A DNA stretch of 64,000 bases from Paraburkholderia metrosideri (GCF_904848625.1 NZ_CAJHCP010000007.1:186001-250000), one strand, 5' to 3'. Counted from the first letter of the stretch, positions 7,945-17,247 are shown. Notes: a model not told the origin generated them from the sequence alone. Numbers and translations: made by a program.

Positions 7945-9880
7945 AGCGAACCTCGTGCAGTTCGGCCGTCGAACGTGCGGACAGTGCGGAAAGCAGCGCG
8001 GGGATATCGTCGGCGTGCGGCACGAATGGCGAGTTGTCGCGCGGTATGCAGAACGCGCTCTTGATCAAAAATTTCTTCGTGCCGACGTACAGGTTTTCCG
8101 GCACTTTCTGACCGGTCGACACGTAGTGCACCGGCAGCTTGTAGCGGATCACCGTATCGAGTACGCCGCCCAGGTTGGTGGCTTCGTCGATCTTGGTCAG
8201 GATGCAGCCGGCGAGCGGCTGTTGATCCGGCGCGCGCTGGTACGCCTGCACGACTTCGTTGAGCGTATCGCCGTGGCTCGTCGCGTTGAGCAGCAGGAGG
8301 CGCTGCACCGGCTGACCGGCGCGGCACAACATCGCGATCTGGTCGGAGACGAGACGGTCGCGCTGGCTCATGCCGATCGTGTCGATCAGCACGATGTGCT
8401 TGTTGCGCAACTCGGAGAGCGCGAGTTGCAGATCGGCGCCGTCCTTCACTGCGTGAACCGACACGCCAAGAATCTTGCCGAAGATGCGCAGTTGTTCGTG
8501 GCCGCCGATCCGGTAGCTGTCGGTGGTCAGCAGCGCGACCTTGCTCGCGCCGAAGCGCATCACGCAGCGCGCAGCGAGCTTCGCGGTCGTCGTGGTCTTG
8601 CCGACACCCGTGGGGCCCATCAGCGCGAACACACCGCCGCGCTCCATCAGTGCATCTTCGTCTTCCATCACCGGCAGGTTCGATTCGAGCACGGTGCGCA
8701 CCCAATCCATGCCGGCGTCCATGTTGTCGACGTCGTCGGGCAGGTTGTCGACCATCATCTGCACGAGCTGCGCGGAAAAACCCGCCGCAAACAGATGCTT
8801 GGTGAGCGCAGCGCGTGCCGGGCTGCGGCGCTGGCGATCGCCCCACATCAGACCGGCGAAGTGTTCTTCCATCATTCCGCGCATCGACGACAGTTCGCTC
8901 ATCACGGTGTCGTTGACGACCTGTTCCATGCGCGCCTTGATCGCTTCCGCGACCGCTGCGGGGGTGCGAGCTTCGTCGCCGGTCGGCATCGGGGCGATCT
9001 TCTGGGCATTGCGCCGCGCGGCGACTTGCGCGGCTTCGCGAGCCCATTCGGGTGTGTCGGTGACTTGCGGGCCGATCACGGGGGGCGTGGCGACTGCGCT
9101 GACGTCGACCGCTGCGCCGAGTCCCTTCGCGGTGGCGACGGACGGCGTCATCGGCAACGGACGCGCGCTATAGGCGCCTTCTTCCGGTTGCTGTTCGGCG
9201 GCGATGCGACGTGCATGATCGATCAGCCAGGGGTTCGATTCCGCCATGGTGCGCGGCGCGTTGGAATCGGCGGTCGCCGTGACCGGCGACGGCGGCACAC
9301 CGGCGGCTTTCAGCAGATCGGCACGCATGTCTTCCGACAGGCGCGCGGCCGCTGCACGGGCGCTCGGTCCGGTCGAGGGCGTCTGAGCCAACGCCGACGC
9401 CGATGCTGTACTTGTGATCGCGCCAGGCAACGCGGTGCCCGGTGCGGCGGCGGCAATCGCCGCAGGGAGCGCAGCGGGGATCGCCTTCGGGGCGCTCATC
9501 GGTGCGTCATGCGCGGACAAACTGGCGGCCAGGCTCGGGAGCGTCGATTCAGCGCCCGCTTCCGGGCTCGCGCCGAACACCGACGAGAACACGTCGGGCA
9601 TTCCGCTCGCATACGGATTCGCCTGCATCGGCGGCAGCGCGCGCGGCGCGCCAAACGACGGCAGTCCTGCACCCGGATTCATCGATGCGGCCTGCGCATT
9701 CGCGCCTTCGCGAGCCTTGGGCGCAATGGCGGCGAGCTCCCTGTCGGCCACTGCGACGATTTCGACGCTGCCGTCTTCCATCGTGCGGCTGGATAACACG
9801 ACCGCGTCCGCGCCAAGGGCTTCGCGAACGAGACGCAGAGCATCGCGACTCGTGGCACCGATAAATTTACGAATGTTCAA
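7937..9880 (-). CDS. flhF: Flagellar SRP-type GTPase FlhF
   Basis: FlhF is an SRP-family GTPase that places and helps build the flagellum. The 647-residue protein has a short N-terminal B domain (NIRKFIGATSRDALRLVREA), an Ala/Pro-rich linker of roughly 270 residues, then the N and G domains. The G domain has P-loop GPTGVGKTTTTAKLA (about 422-435), DSYRIGGHEQL, LIDTIGMSQRD and the closing TKIDEATNLGG. The start codon is TTG at 9880: the codons of the conserved N-terminus begin with TTG, a GGGGGT lies just upstream, and no ATG or GTG is available in frame. Overlaps flhG by 8 bp. Confidence 0.94.
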   Translation of the reverse strand: MNIRKFIGATSRDALRLVREALGADAVVLSSRTMEDGSVEIVAVADRELAAIAPKAREGANAQAASMNPGAGLPSFGAPRALPPMQANPYASGMPDVFSSVFGASPEAGAESTLPSLAASLSAHDAPMSAPKAIPAALPAAIAAAAPGTALPGAITSTASASALAQTPSTGPSARAAAARLSEDMRADLLKAAGVPPSPVTATADSNAPRTMAESNPWLIDHARRIAAEQQPEEGAYSARPLPMTPSVATAKGLGAAVDVSAVATPPVIGPQVTDTPEWAREAAQVAARRNAQKIAPMPTGDEARTPAAVAEAIKARMEQVVNDTVMSELSSMRGMMEEHFAGLMWGDRQRRSPARAALTKHLFAAGFSAQLVQMMVDNLPDDVDNMDAGMDWVRTVLESNLPVMEDEDALMERGGVFALMGPTGVGKTTTTAKLAARCVMRFGASKVALLTTDSYRIGGHEQLRIFGKILGVSVHAVKDGADLQLALSELRNKHIVLIDTIGMSQRDRLVSDQIAMLCRAGQPVQRLLLLNATSHGDTLNEVVQAYQRAPDQQPLAGCILTKIDEATNLGGVLDTVIRYKLPVHYVSTGQKVPENLYVGTKKFLIKSAFCIPRDNSPFVPHADDIPALLSALSARSTAELHEVRFG

Positions 9881-10238
9881 GCTGGACCCCCGATGAGGTA
9901 AACGGACTAACGGACCGGCAACATACCGCTTCCCATTGAGATCAATTATTGCGAAAGCCGTCGAGCGACGATCGATGGATAAAGACCGTTAAAGGTAGGC
10001 AATTCGCGCGATGGGGAGATCGCTGCTGTCACGCGGAATGGCGTATGAACAGCGTTCGCGCGGGCACCTCGCGCGCTTTCGAAAGCGCTGCGGCAAGAGT
10101 CGGTAAGACAGTCTTCGGCAGGCATCCGTCGCGCGCGATGATCGGCTACTCGCGCCGGATCAAATGAGCCGCCCAAATGAAAACCGGCGCCCTGATGGGC
10201 GCCGGTCGATGCTCCTGCCAGCTCTGCGTGCAACGTGT
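9881..10238 (-). promoter_or_regulatory. flhF upstream region with shared flagellar motif (9970-10006)
   Basis: This 358-bp gap separates the flhA stop from flhF. It contains the flhBA terminator and, at 9970-10006 read on the plus strand, GATCGATGGATAA, 8 nt, AAAGGTAGG, then AATTCG. The same element with the same 8-nt spacer occurs upstream of flhB (13633-13669). Lying about 90-126 bp before the flhF start, it is a candidate activator site for class II flagellar genes. Reverse-strand reading gives CCTTT-N8-TTATCC as the core. Confidence 0.5.
10179..10206 (-). terminator. Intrinsic terminator of flhB-flhA
   Basis: On the minus strand, a perfect 10-bp stem ACCGGCGCCC / GGGCGCCGGT with a 4-nt loop (10183-10206) is followed by TTTTCATTT. 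It sits 33 bp past the flhA stop and ends the flhBA transcript. Confidence 0.9.
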
Positions 10239-12341
10239 TCAGCCGTGCGCGCCGATCTGGTTGACTACCCGCACATTGCGGGTGTCGGGCACCTCGGCAT
10301 ACGAGAGCACCTTCAGTTGCGGCAGGCTGCGACGCAGGAAGCGCGCGATCATCGGCCGCAATGCGTGCTGCACCAGCAACACCGGCGCCAACCCCGCATT
10401 CTGCTGACGTGTCATCGCCTTCTGCGTTTCGTTCAGCAGCGTGTTGGCGAGACCTGGTTCGAGGCCGGGATTCGTACCCGTCGACAGCGCCTGGGACAAC
10501 ACCCGTTCCAGATTCGAATCGAGGCCCATCACCTGCATGTCGCCGGTACCGGGGAACCACTGCTGCGTAATCGCGCGACCCAGCGCAAGGCGCACGGCGG
10601 CGGTCAGATCGTGCGGGTCGGTGAGCTTCGGCGTGTGTTCGGACAGCGCTTCGAGAATCGTGCGCAAATCGCGGATCGGCACGCCTTCTTCGAGCAGGTT
10701 CTGCAACACTTTTTGCAGCGTGGTGAGCGGCAGTGTCTTCGGCACCAGATCGTCGACCAGCGACGGCGTGTCCTTCTGCATCCGCTCCAGCAGCGACTGC
10801 ACTTCGCGGCGCCCCAGCAGTTCCGATGCATGCGTGACGACCAGGTGATTCAGATGCGTCGCCACCACGGTGCTCGAATCGACCACCGTGTAGCCATACA
10901 CCTGTGCCTGTTCGCGCAGATTCGTGTCGATCCAGGTGGCCGGCAAACCGAACGCCGGATCTTGCGTCGGCGTGCCCGGCAGCGCGGCGGAAACCTGGCC
11001 TGGATTGATTGCCAGCCATTGCCCCGGGTATGCCTCACCCACGCCGACTTCGACACCCTTGAGCGCAATGCGATAACCGTTCGGCCGCAATTCGAGGTTA
11101 TCGCGGATATGAATGACCGGCGGCAGGAAGCCGATTTCCTGCGCGAACTTCTTGCGGATGCTCTTGATCCGCTTCAGCAGTTCGCCGTCCGAGTTCTTGT
11201 CGACCAGCGGAATCAGCCGGTAGCCGACTTCGAGGCCGAGCGTGTCGATCATCGTCACGTCGTCCCAACTGGCTTCGGTGTTCTCGACCGGCGCGGTGAC
11301 GGCCGGTGCGATATCGACCAGCGACGGGCCGTTCTTGCGTTCGTCGGCACGCTTTTTCATCGTCCGGCCAAGCTGGATCAGACCGCCGCCCAGCACCAGA
11401 AACGCGAAGTGCGGCATGCCCGGGATCAGGCCCATCAGCACCAGGATGCAGCCCGTGATCATCAGCACGCGCGGGTTCGTGAAGAGCTGGCCGGTCAACT
11501 GCGTGCCGATGTCTTCATTGGTCGCGACGCGCGACACGATCACACCGGCCGCCGTCGAAATCACCAGCGACGGGATCTGCGCAACGAGGCCGTCACCGAT
11601 GGTCAGCAGCGTGTAGTTCTTGCCCGCTGCGGCAAAGCTCATGTCGTGCTGGACCATCCCGACGATCAACCCGCCGATGATGTTGATCACCATGATCAGC
11701 AACCCGGCAATCGCATCGCCGCGCACGAACTTGCTCGCGCCGTCCATCGAGCCGTAGAACTCGGCTTCCTGCGAGACTTCCGCGCGGCGCTTACGGGCTG
11801 CGTCTTCGTTGATGAGGCCTGCGTTCAGGTCGGCGTCGATCGCCATCTGCTTGCCGGGCATCGCGTCGAGCGTGAAGCGCGCGGACACTTCCGCGATCCG
11901 CCCCGCACCCTTGGTGATCACCATGAAGTTGATCACCATCAAAATGATAAAGACGACAATACCGACCGCGAAGTTGCCGCCCACGAGGAAGTGACCGAAC
12001 GACTCGATCACCTGACCGGCCGCATCGGGACCGGTGTGGCCTTCGAGCAGCACGACCCGGGTCGATGCCACGTTCAGCGACAGCCGCAGCAGCGTCGAGA
12101 ACAGCAGCACGCTCGGGAACGCGGCAAAGTCGAGCGGCTTCATCGTGTACATGCTGACGAGCAGCACCATCACCGAAAGCGCGATGTTGAAGGTGAACAG
12201 CAGGTCCAGCAGAAACGGCGGCAACGGCAGAATCATCATGCCGAGGATCATGCAGATCAGTACCGGCCCGGCGAGGGCTCGCAAATTGGCGGTACTGAAG
12301 GCATCCGGCCGTCGGGACAGGAATCCGGCGCGAGCGTTCAT
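10239..12341 (-). CDS. flhA: Flagellar type III export gate protein FlhA
   Basis: FlhA is the large export-gate subunit; its nonameric cytoplasmic ring docks chaperone-substrate complexes. The 700-residue protein has about eight N-terminal membrane segments beginning near LAGPVLICMILGMMILPLPP. The conserved FHIPEP-family loop follows (STRVVLLEGHTGPDAAGQVI; later AEVSARFTLDAMPGKQMAID). The long soluble C-terminal domain includes GPSLVDI and VHIRDNLELRPNGYRI. The length is normal. ATG 12341 overlaps the flhB stop by 4 bp. Confidence 0.97.
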   Translation of the reverse strand: MNARAGFLSRRPDAFSTANLRALAGPVLICMILGMMILPLPPFLLDLLFTFNIALSVMVLLVSMYTMKPLDFAAFPSVLLFSTLLRLSLNVASTRVVLLEGHTGPDAAGQVIESFGHFLVGGNFAVGIVVFIILMVINFMVITKGAGRIAEVSARFTLDAMPGKQMAIDADLNAGLINEDAARKRRAEVSQEAEFYGSMDGASKFVRGDAIAGLLIMVINIIGGLIVGMVQHDMSFAAAGKNYTLLTIGDGLVAQIPSLVISTAAGVIVSRVATNEDIGTQLTGQLFTNPRVLMITGCILVLMGLIPGMPHFAFLVLGGGLIQLGRTMKKRADERKNGPSLVDIAPAVTAPVENTEASWDDVTMIDTLGLEVGYRLIPLVDKNSDGELLKRIKSIRKKFAQEIGFLPPVIHIRDNLELRPNGYRIALKGVEVGVGEAYPGQWLAINPGQVSAALPGTPTQDPAFGLPATWIDTNLREQAQVYGYTVVDSSTVVATHLNHLVVTHASELLGRREVQSLLERMQKDTPSLVDDLVPKTLPLTTLQKVLQNLLEEGVPIRDLRTILEALSEHTPKLTDPHDLTAAVRLALGRAITQQWFPGTGDMQVMGLDSNLERVLSQALSTGTNPGLEPGLANTLLNETQKAMTRQQNAGLAPVLLVQHALRPMIARFLRRSLPQLKVLSYAEVPDTRNVRVVNQIGAHG

Positions 12342-13558
12342 GCGGAGGCTCCTGAAGCGTCGTCGTTAGCAGAGTTGTCGGGGTTAAGCGCGTCGGCGGC
12401 TTCTTCATCGGCCTGATCCGCCGGTACACCGCCCTTGTCGAGATCCGCGGGCACGTCGAACTCGGTCGGTGCGACCGGCTTGACGCCACCCTCGGTATTG
12501 AAGCGCCGCAACTGGAACACCCACGCCAGCACTTCGGCGACCGCGCCATACAGCGGACCCGGAATTTCGCGGTCCAGCTCGACGTTGTGATACAGCGCAC
12601 GCGCGAGCGGCGGCGCTTCGAGCAGCGGCACGTTGTTTTCGGCGGCGATCTCGCGAATCCGTGCGGCCACCAGGTTCACGCCCTTGGCGACCACCTTCGG
12701 CGCGCGCATCTCGCCGTCGGTGTATTGCAGCGCGACCGCGAAGTGCGTCGGGTTGGTCACCACGACGTCGGCGGTCTGCACCTTTCCCATCATCCGGCGA
12801 CGCGCGGCAGCGCGCTGCTGCTGGCGAATCTTGCCCTTGATGTGCGGATCGCCTTCGCTTTCCTTGTGCTCGCGCTTCACTTCTTCCTTGGTCATCCGCA
12901 GTTTCTTGTTGAACTGCCAGATTTGATACGGCACATCCAGACCCGCCACCACCAGCATGCCCGCCACCGTCATGCCGCAGCACACGCCGATCAGATGCAC
13001 GGAATTGGCGAGCGCGAGGTTCAGCGGCTGGGTGGCGAGCGCGAGGATTTCGTCGCGGCGATTCCAGATCGCAGTCCCGCCGATAATGCCCACCACCAGC
13101 GTCTTGGCGAGCGACATGCCCAGCTGGATCGGGCCGTTGATCGAAAACATCTTTCCCAGCCCGGCAATGGGATCGAGCCGGCTGAACTTGGGCTCAAGTC
13201 CCGCCGACGACAACTGCCAGCCGCCCAGCGCCAACGGCGAAAGCAACGCGGCGAGTCCGGTGAAGGCGAGAATCGGCAGTAGCGCATACAGGCCTTCGCG
13301 GGCGGCTGCACCCGCGCCGATCAGCATGCGGCTGGTTTCGAACGCGTCAGCGTGGTTGAAGGTGAGCGACGCGTGCAGCATGTTCTGAAAATGCTCGCCG
13401 ATGCTGCCGGACATGCCCCACACACCGAAGAATCCCGCTGCGAGCAGCGCGAACGTCGACAGCTCCCGCGAACGGACGATCTGCCCTTCCTCGCGCGCCT
13501 TCTGCAGGCGCCGGGGAGTGGCTGCTTCGGTCTTTTCGAGGTCGCTATCCTCTGCCAC
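12338..13558 (-). CDS. flhB: Flagellar export switch protein FlhB
   Basis: FlhB controls the switch from rod/hook to filament export by autocleavage. The 406-residue protein starts with DLEKTEAATPRRLQKAREEG, has four membrane segments in the first ~210 residues, and carries the self-cleavage site NPTH at 269-272, the same positions as in Salmonella. The C-terminal tail after about 370 is acidic and disordered (DKGGVPADQADEEAADALN). The start is GTG at 13558, preceded by GGAGAG. It is the first gene of the flhB-flhA unit. Confidence 0.97.
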   Translation of the reverse strand: MAEDSDLEKTEAATPRRLQKAREEGQIVRSRELSTFALLAAGFFGVWGMSGSIGEHFQNMLHASLTFNHADAFETSRMLIGAGAAAREGLYALLPILAFTGLAALLSPLALGGWQLSSAGLEPKFSRLDPIAGLGKMFSINGPIQLGMSLAKTLVVGIIGGTAIWNRRDEILALATQPLNLALANSVHLIGVCCGMTVAGMLVVAGLDVPYQIWQFNKKLRMTKEEVKREHKESEGDPHIKGKIRQQQRAAARRRMMGKVQTADVVVTNPTHFAVALQYTDGEMRAPKVVAKGVNLVAARIREIAAENNVPLLEAPPLARALYHNVELDREIPGPLYGAVAEVLAWVFQLRRFNTEGGVKPVAPTEFDVPADLDKGGVPADQADEEAADALNPDNSANDDASGASA

Positions 13559-13899
13559 AAAAACTCTCCAGTCGGCCGAGGCACGACGCCTCTTTCCAGT
13601 GAGAGCGATTATTCACGCTCGACGCAAGCACCGATCGACGGATAAGGGCGGAGAAAGGGGGGTATTTCGAGGGATGGAGCAGCGCGGCGGCGGGGTTCGT
13701 CAGGTGTGAGCGAATGCCCCGTGGGAGGCCGCTGACCCTGGAAGCGTGCGGTTCAAATGCAGCTCAATGCTGCGAAGAAAATACGCGGGGACGTGCGAAC
13801 GCAGAGGTCGGATTGCAGGCGGCTCGCCTATCGCAGAAGCCAGGCGTCCACGCAGTCTCGCGCGGACGCCCGGTTGGTCTTTAAACGTGATGCCCTGCG
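13559..13899 (-). promoter_or_regulatory. flhB upstream region with shared flagellar motif (13633-13669)
   Basis: This 341-bp gap lies between flhB and the DUF3443 gene. At 13633-13669, read on the plus strand, are GATCGACGGATAA, 8 nt, AAAGGGGGG, then ATTTCG. It matches the element upstream of flhF in sequence and spacing and lies 75-111 bp before flhB. I take it as a class II operator or promoter element for flhB. The part near 13700-13899 shows no gene or clear terminator. Confidence 0.5.
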
Positions 13900-15201
13900 T
13901 CAGAACGCGACATAGGGCGTGGCGCCGCCGCTCGCGGTCTTGTCGATGCCATAAAACACGTGACGGCCATAGAAGAACGGCAGTCCCAGATCAAACACCT
14001 GATTGATGCTGATCTGCCCGGCGAGGTTATTGAACGCAAAGTTGCTGCCATTGCTGAACAGCGTGGCCGCGCTCAGGATACCGATGCTGGCGCTCGCGGC
14101 GACGCCGTTCAGACCGACCAGGGTGACCGAGCGGGTTTGCGCCGACGACGGACAGTAAAAGCCCGAGTACGTGCTGTTGCACAGCGCGAGCGTGCTATCG
14201 CCGAAGAAATAGCCATTCGAGCCCGAATCGAGGAATGCCGTCACCGTCGAGCCGTTAAAGACACTATTCACCAGATTGCCGGACACGTCGGTCGTGAAAC
14301 TCTGCGTCGCCGTGAGCGCATTGTTCGACTGTGTGCCGACGCCGAACACCAGCGTGCCGGTCGCAGACGCCGCGCCGGTATTCGACACCGGCTGCATCTG
14401 TACGATCACGCCGTTGTTGTCGCTGCCCACGAAGTTCGCCACCGGATTGGCCACCTGACCGGTTTGCGCCAGGACGGACGGCGTGCAGGTCGACGCGCCG
14501 CTCGGGCACGCAAAGTAGGCGCCGTTTTTGACCGCACTCGCGCAACCCGCGCCGCAGTCGTTCGGCGCGTTGCCGATGCCGAGAATGCCGTTTGCGCCGA
14601 GATCGGCGACGGTGTTTTCCGGCGCGCCCGTTTCGCAGTAGCCCGCCGGGATCGTATCCGTGCTTTTGTCGCCGATGATCTGCACCGGAATGCCCGACGA
14701 CGTCGTTTCGCCGCCGATGTTCACGATCGCCGTGCGCACCGAGCCCCACGCGTTGCCGTCGGCGAAAGTCGCGCATTCGGCAAGCGGCGCGCCGTCGCTG
14801 CTGCGCGTGCTGGCCGGCAACGCGGCGAGCAGCGACGTGTTCAGCGCCGTGTTCACCAGCCGCAGCCCGGACGAACCCGTGTCGACCTGAATATTGTTGA
14901 TGGTCTGGCAACTGGTGGGAGCGGTGGGCGAGCAGATCGTCACGCTAACCGTCGGAATATTGATGACGCCGTTCACGCCCCGGCCGACCGTGATCGGCAC
15001 CGTGTTCGTCGCCGTCGCGGCAATCGGCTGCTGCGACGGGCTGGGCGGCAGCGTACCGCCGTTCAGCGCGTTCGACGAATTGCTGCTGGAACTGGAACTG
15101 TCGCCGCCGCCTCCGCACGCGACGAGTGTCGCGACCAGCGTCACGGCCGTCACAGCCTGTATCCAGCCTTTGAGCTTTGTTGCAATCTGCATGGTTCGCA
15201 T
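13900..15201 (-). CDS. DUF3443-family lipoprotein with aspartic-protease-like motifs
   Basis: This 433-residue protein has a lipoprotein signal peptide (TLVATLVACGGGG, Cys29 as lipid site) followed by a Ser/Asn linker. The body holds two D-T/S-G motifs, VDTGSSGLRL and AFLDSGSNGYFF, with NGILGIG between them and a C-terminal LGLPFFYGRHVFYGID. Paired DTG/DSG motifs of this kind recall the two catalytic halves of pepsin-like aspartic proteases, and the overall pattern fits DUF3443, common in Burkholderia. Several Cys residues suggest disulfides. GAGGAAG precedes ATG 15201. It follows the DUF2844 gene by 15 bp, so the two form a unit. Proteolytic activity is inference. Confidence 0.8.
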   Translation of the reverse strand: MRTMQIATKLKGWIQAVTAVTLVATLVACGGGGDSSSSSSNSSNALNGGTLPPSPSQQPIAATATNTVPITVGRGVNGVINIPTVSVTICSPTAPTSCQTINNIQVDTGSSGLRLVNTALNTSLLAALPASTRSSDGAPLAECATFADGNAWGSVRTAIVNIGGETTSSGIPVQIIGDKSTDTIPAGYCETGAPENTVADLGANGILGIGNAPNDCGAGCASAVKNGAYFACPSGASTCTPSVLAQTGQVANPVANFVGSDNNGVIVQMQPVSNTGAASATGTLVFGVGTQSNNALTATQSFTTDVSGNLVNSVFNGSTVTAFLDSGSNGYFFGDSTLALCNSTYSGFYCPSSAQTRSVTLVGLNGVAASASIGILSAATLFSNGSNFAFNNLAGQISINQVFDLGLPFFYGRHVFYGIDKTASGGATPYVAF

Positions 15202-15216
15202 CGTCTTCCTCGGCTA

Positions 15217-15768
15217 TTACTGGATGTCGGAACCGCTGACGCCAGCGGGCAGCGCGGCAGGCAGCCATGCCTGGCCGCCGAACCCGCCCATGTGGCCGCC
15301 GGAGTGCACGACCAGACCGCTCTGCTCGACCGCGACCGGTCCGCGCGCATGGCTGCGCGCGGCGCGCACGGCTTTCACGCCGTCGACATACTGCGAGAAA
15401 TAGCTGCCGAGCAGATCGCTCAGATTAGGCATTTGCGGCCCGTACCAGGCGATACCGAAGACGGTGCCGTCCGTCGCCAGGTATTCGCGAACCACCGTGT
15501 TGTTGCTGAGCGTGGTTGCTCGCACGGTATACGACGATGAGGACGATGAGGACGAAGCAGCAGAAGAAGAGGCAGACGCCGCGCTCGATGCAGAATGCAT
15601 CACGCTTTGCGTGGTGCCCGGCTGCACGATGCGGGAAGAAACCGATGCGTCGGTGGGCGGTGTCATCGGCGCGCCGCCAAGAGCGGCGTTTGCGGACTGC
15701 AGAGACAACAGGGAACAGGGCAATACAAGCGCCGTGACGATCCTGGCGCGGCGTATACAACTCAGCAT
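15217..15768 (-). CDS. DUF2844-family secreted protein
   Basis: This 183-residue protein has a Sec signal peptide (IVTALVLPCSLLSLQSANA, cleavage after ANA near 28), a low-complexity Ser/Ala run, then a small folded domain. That domain contains VREYLATDGTVFGIAWYGP and DLLGSYFSQYVDGVKAVRAA, which match DUF2844. The function is unknown. The start at 15768 is chosen for GGAGGAG about 8 nt upstream; the open frame extends further but without support. It is cotranscribed with the DUF3443 lipoprotein downstream, a pairing I recall as common in Burkholderia. Confidence 0.8.
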   Translation of the reverse strand: MLSCIRRARIVTALVLPCSLLSLQSANAALGGAPMTPPTDASVSSRIVQPGTTQSVMHSASSAASASSSAASSSSSSSSYTVRATTLSNNTVVREYLATDGTVFGIAWYGPQMPNLSDLLGSYFSQYVDGVKAVRAARSHARGPVAVEQSGLVVHSGGHMGGFGGQAWLPAALPAGVSGSDIQ

Positions 15769-16007
15769 GACGAGGCTCCTCCCAAGCTGCCGCCGGGTTC
15801 GCACCTCGCACGAACCGGCCGCTATAGGCAAATGATACTGCAGCGCTGCGTCACGATCGGGAGGAAGCCCTCGCCGTGCCATCCGCCGAAGCCGGATGTG
15901 ACCGGAACGCAATGCCGCCGATTAAGCCCCTAGTATGCCTGTGCTTTCTATCCGTAGTCACCACGCACGCGTCTGCGTGGCTTGCTGCATGTACCGATTG
16001 CATCCCG

Positions 16008-16046
16008 CGCGAGTTTGACAGCCGCGTGTGTGTCGTCAAACTCGCG
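16008..16046 (-). terminator. Hairpin at the end of the motA-cheZ operon
   Basis: Perfect 12-bp inverted repeat CGCGAGTTTGAC / GTCAAACTCGCG with a 15-nt loop begins 6 bp beyond the cheZ stop. A second small hairpin, CCACGCA / TGCGTGG, lies at 15961-15980. Neither is followed by a U-tract, so this is a stabilising or Rho-assisted 3' end rather than a classic terminator. The remaining gap to 15769 shows nothing else. Confidence 0.55.
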
Positions 16047-16051
16047 GCGCG

Positions 16052-16765
16052 TCAGAAGCCCAGGCTTGCCAGCAGATCGTCGACCTGCGACTGATCCTGC
16101 ACCACGTCCGCCTTGCCTTCCGGATTGATCTGCGGGCCATTCAGCAGATGTTCCGGGCTGCCGGTCGGCGACACCTCGGAAGCCGCCAGCGCCGCCGCAT
16201 TCGCCGCGAACTGCTCGCGGCGTTCCAGCGCGATGTTCTCGACCAGCACGCCGAGCAGCTGTTGCTCGATCAGATACACGACGTCGGTGATCTTCTTGAT
16301 CACCTGGCCGGTCAGATCCTGGAAGTCCTGCGCGAGCATGATTTCCATCAGTTGCGAATTGGTCGCGCTGGTCGCGGCCGGCACGCCACGCAAATACGTG
16401 CGCGTGTCGTTCATCAGCGCGCGCACTTCCTCGCGATCGATCGGCGCCGCATACCACTGCTCCCAGCGCGCGTCGAGTTCGGCCGCGCCAGTTTGCAACT
16501 GTTCCTGGATCGGCTTGGCGACGTCGATGGCCGACAACACGCGCTCGGCAGCCTGCTCGCTCAAATCCGCGATGTACTTCAGACGGTCGCGTGCGTCGGG
16601 TACGGCTTCCGCCGCCCGCTCGACATGCTTGTCGAGCCCGAGCTCACGCATCGAGTCGCGCAGCGTGCGCGTCAGTTGTCCAATGCGGGCAAGAATGCGG
16701 TCGGACGCGAAGTCGCCGATCTCGTTGGCCGCGTCGGCGCCAGGCGCTGGGGTCGGCAGAGTCAC
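16052..16765 (-). CDS. cheZ: CheY-phosphate phosphatase CheZ
   Basis: CheZ dephosphorylates CheY-P and so ends the tumbling signal. The 237-residue protein is mostly helical. The long hairpin carries the catalytic region LMEIMLAQDFQDLTGQVIKK (Asp and Gln in QDFQDLTGQ). The C-terminal CheY-docking tail is QVDDLLASLGF. The start is taken as GTG at 16765, immediately after the cheY stop and preceded by GGGAG; the longer open frame to 16849 lies inside cheY. It ends the chemotaxis operon. Confidence 0.93.
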   Translation of the reverse strand: MTLPTPAPGADAANEIGDFASDRILARIGQLTRTLRDSMRELGLDKHVERAAEAVPDARDRLKYIADLSEQAAERVLSAIDVAKPIQEQLQTGAAELDARWEQWYAAPIDREEVRALMNDTRTYLRGVPAATSATNSQLMEIMLAQDFQDLTGQVIKKITDVVYLIEQQLLGVLVENIALERREQFAANAAALAASEVSPTGSPEHLLNGPQINPEGKADVVQDQSQVDDLLASLGF

Positions 16766-16766
16766 A

Positions 16767-17162
16767 TCAGCTCCCGGCTTTCGCCATCTTCTCGAGAATC
16801 TTGTTGAGCTTCTCGTCGAGCGTCGCGGCCGTGAACGGCTTGACGACATAACCGCTCGCGCCAGCCTGGGCCGCTGCGATGATGTTTTCCTTCTTCGATT
16901 CCGCGGTCACCATCAGCACCGGCAGATGCGTCAGGGCAGCATCGGCGCGGATCTGCTTGAGCATTGCCAGACCGTCGAGGTTCGGCATGTTCCAGTCGGA
17001 GATCACGAAGTCGTAGGTACCCCCGCGCAGCCGCGCGAGACCTGCCTGGCCGTCTTCCGCTTCGTCGACGTTCGAATAGCCGAGCTCTTTGAGGAGGTTG
17101 CGGACAATCCGGCGCATCGTCGGAAAGTCGTCAACCACCAGAATCTTCATTCCCTTATCCAT
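16767..17162 (-). CDS. cheY: Chemotaxis response regulator CheY
   Basis: This 131-residue receiver domain relays the CheA signal to the flagellar switch. It has the acid pocket D11/D12, the phospho-acceptor D56 (VISDWNMPNLDG), the switch Thr86 (VTAES) and Lys108 in VVKPFTAATL, all as in enteric CheY. It lies next to cheZ, as expected for the motor-binding CheY; a second receiver gene lies at 25206. Confidence 0.96.
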   Translation of the reverse strand: MDKGMKILVVDDFPTMRRIVRNLLKELGYSNVDEAEDGQAGLARLRGGTYDFVISDWNMPNLDGLAMLKQIRADAALTHLPVLMVTAESKKENIIAAAQAGASGYVVKPFTAATLDEKLNKILEKMAKAGS

Positions 17163-17247
17163 TTCATTCCCTTTGCTTGATCCATGGTGCGGTGTCTGAT
17201 TGCCTCGTTAGCGCTTCAAACAACCGCCTCAATCTATCCGGCTCGCA

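Noticed and set aside
7931..9796. 621-residue plus-strand open frame opposite flhF
   Set aside because: Antisense shadow of flhF: rich in Arg/His/Ala, no ribosome site, no family features, and wholly within a well-supported gene.
10164..12416. 750-residue plus-strand open frame opposite flhA
   Set aside because: Shadow of flhA in GC-rich DNA; Arg/His/Gln-rich composition and no recognisable domain.
16767..16849. Upstream start for cheZ at 16849
   Set aside because: It would run through the cheY coding region; the GTG at 16765, right after cheY and behind GGGAG, is the better start.
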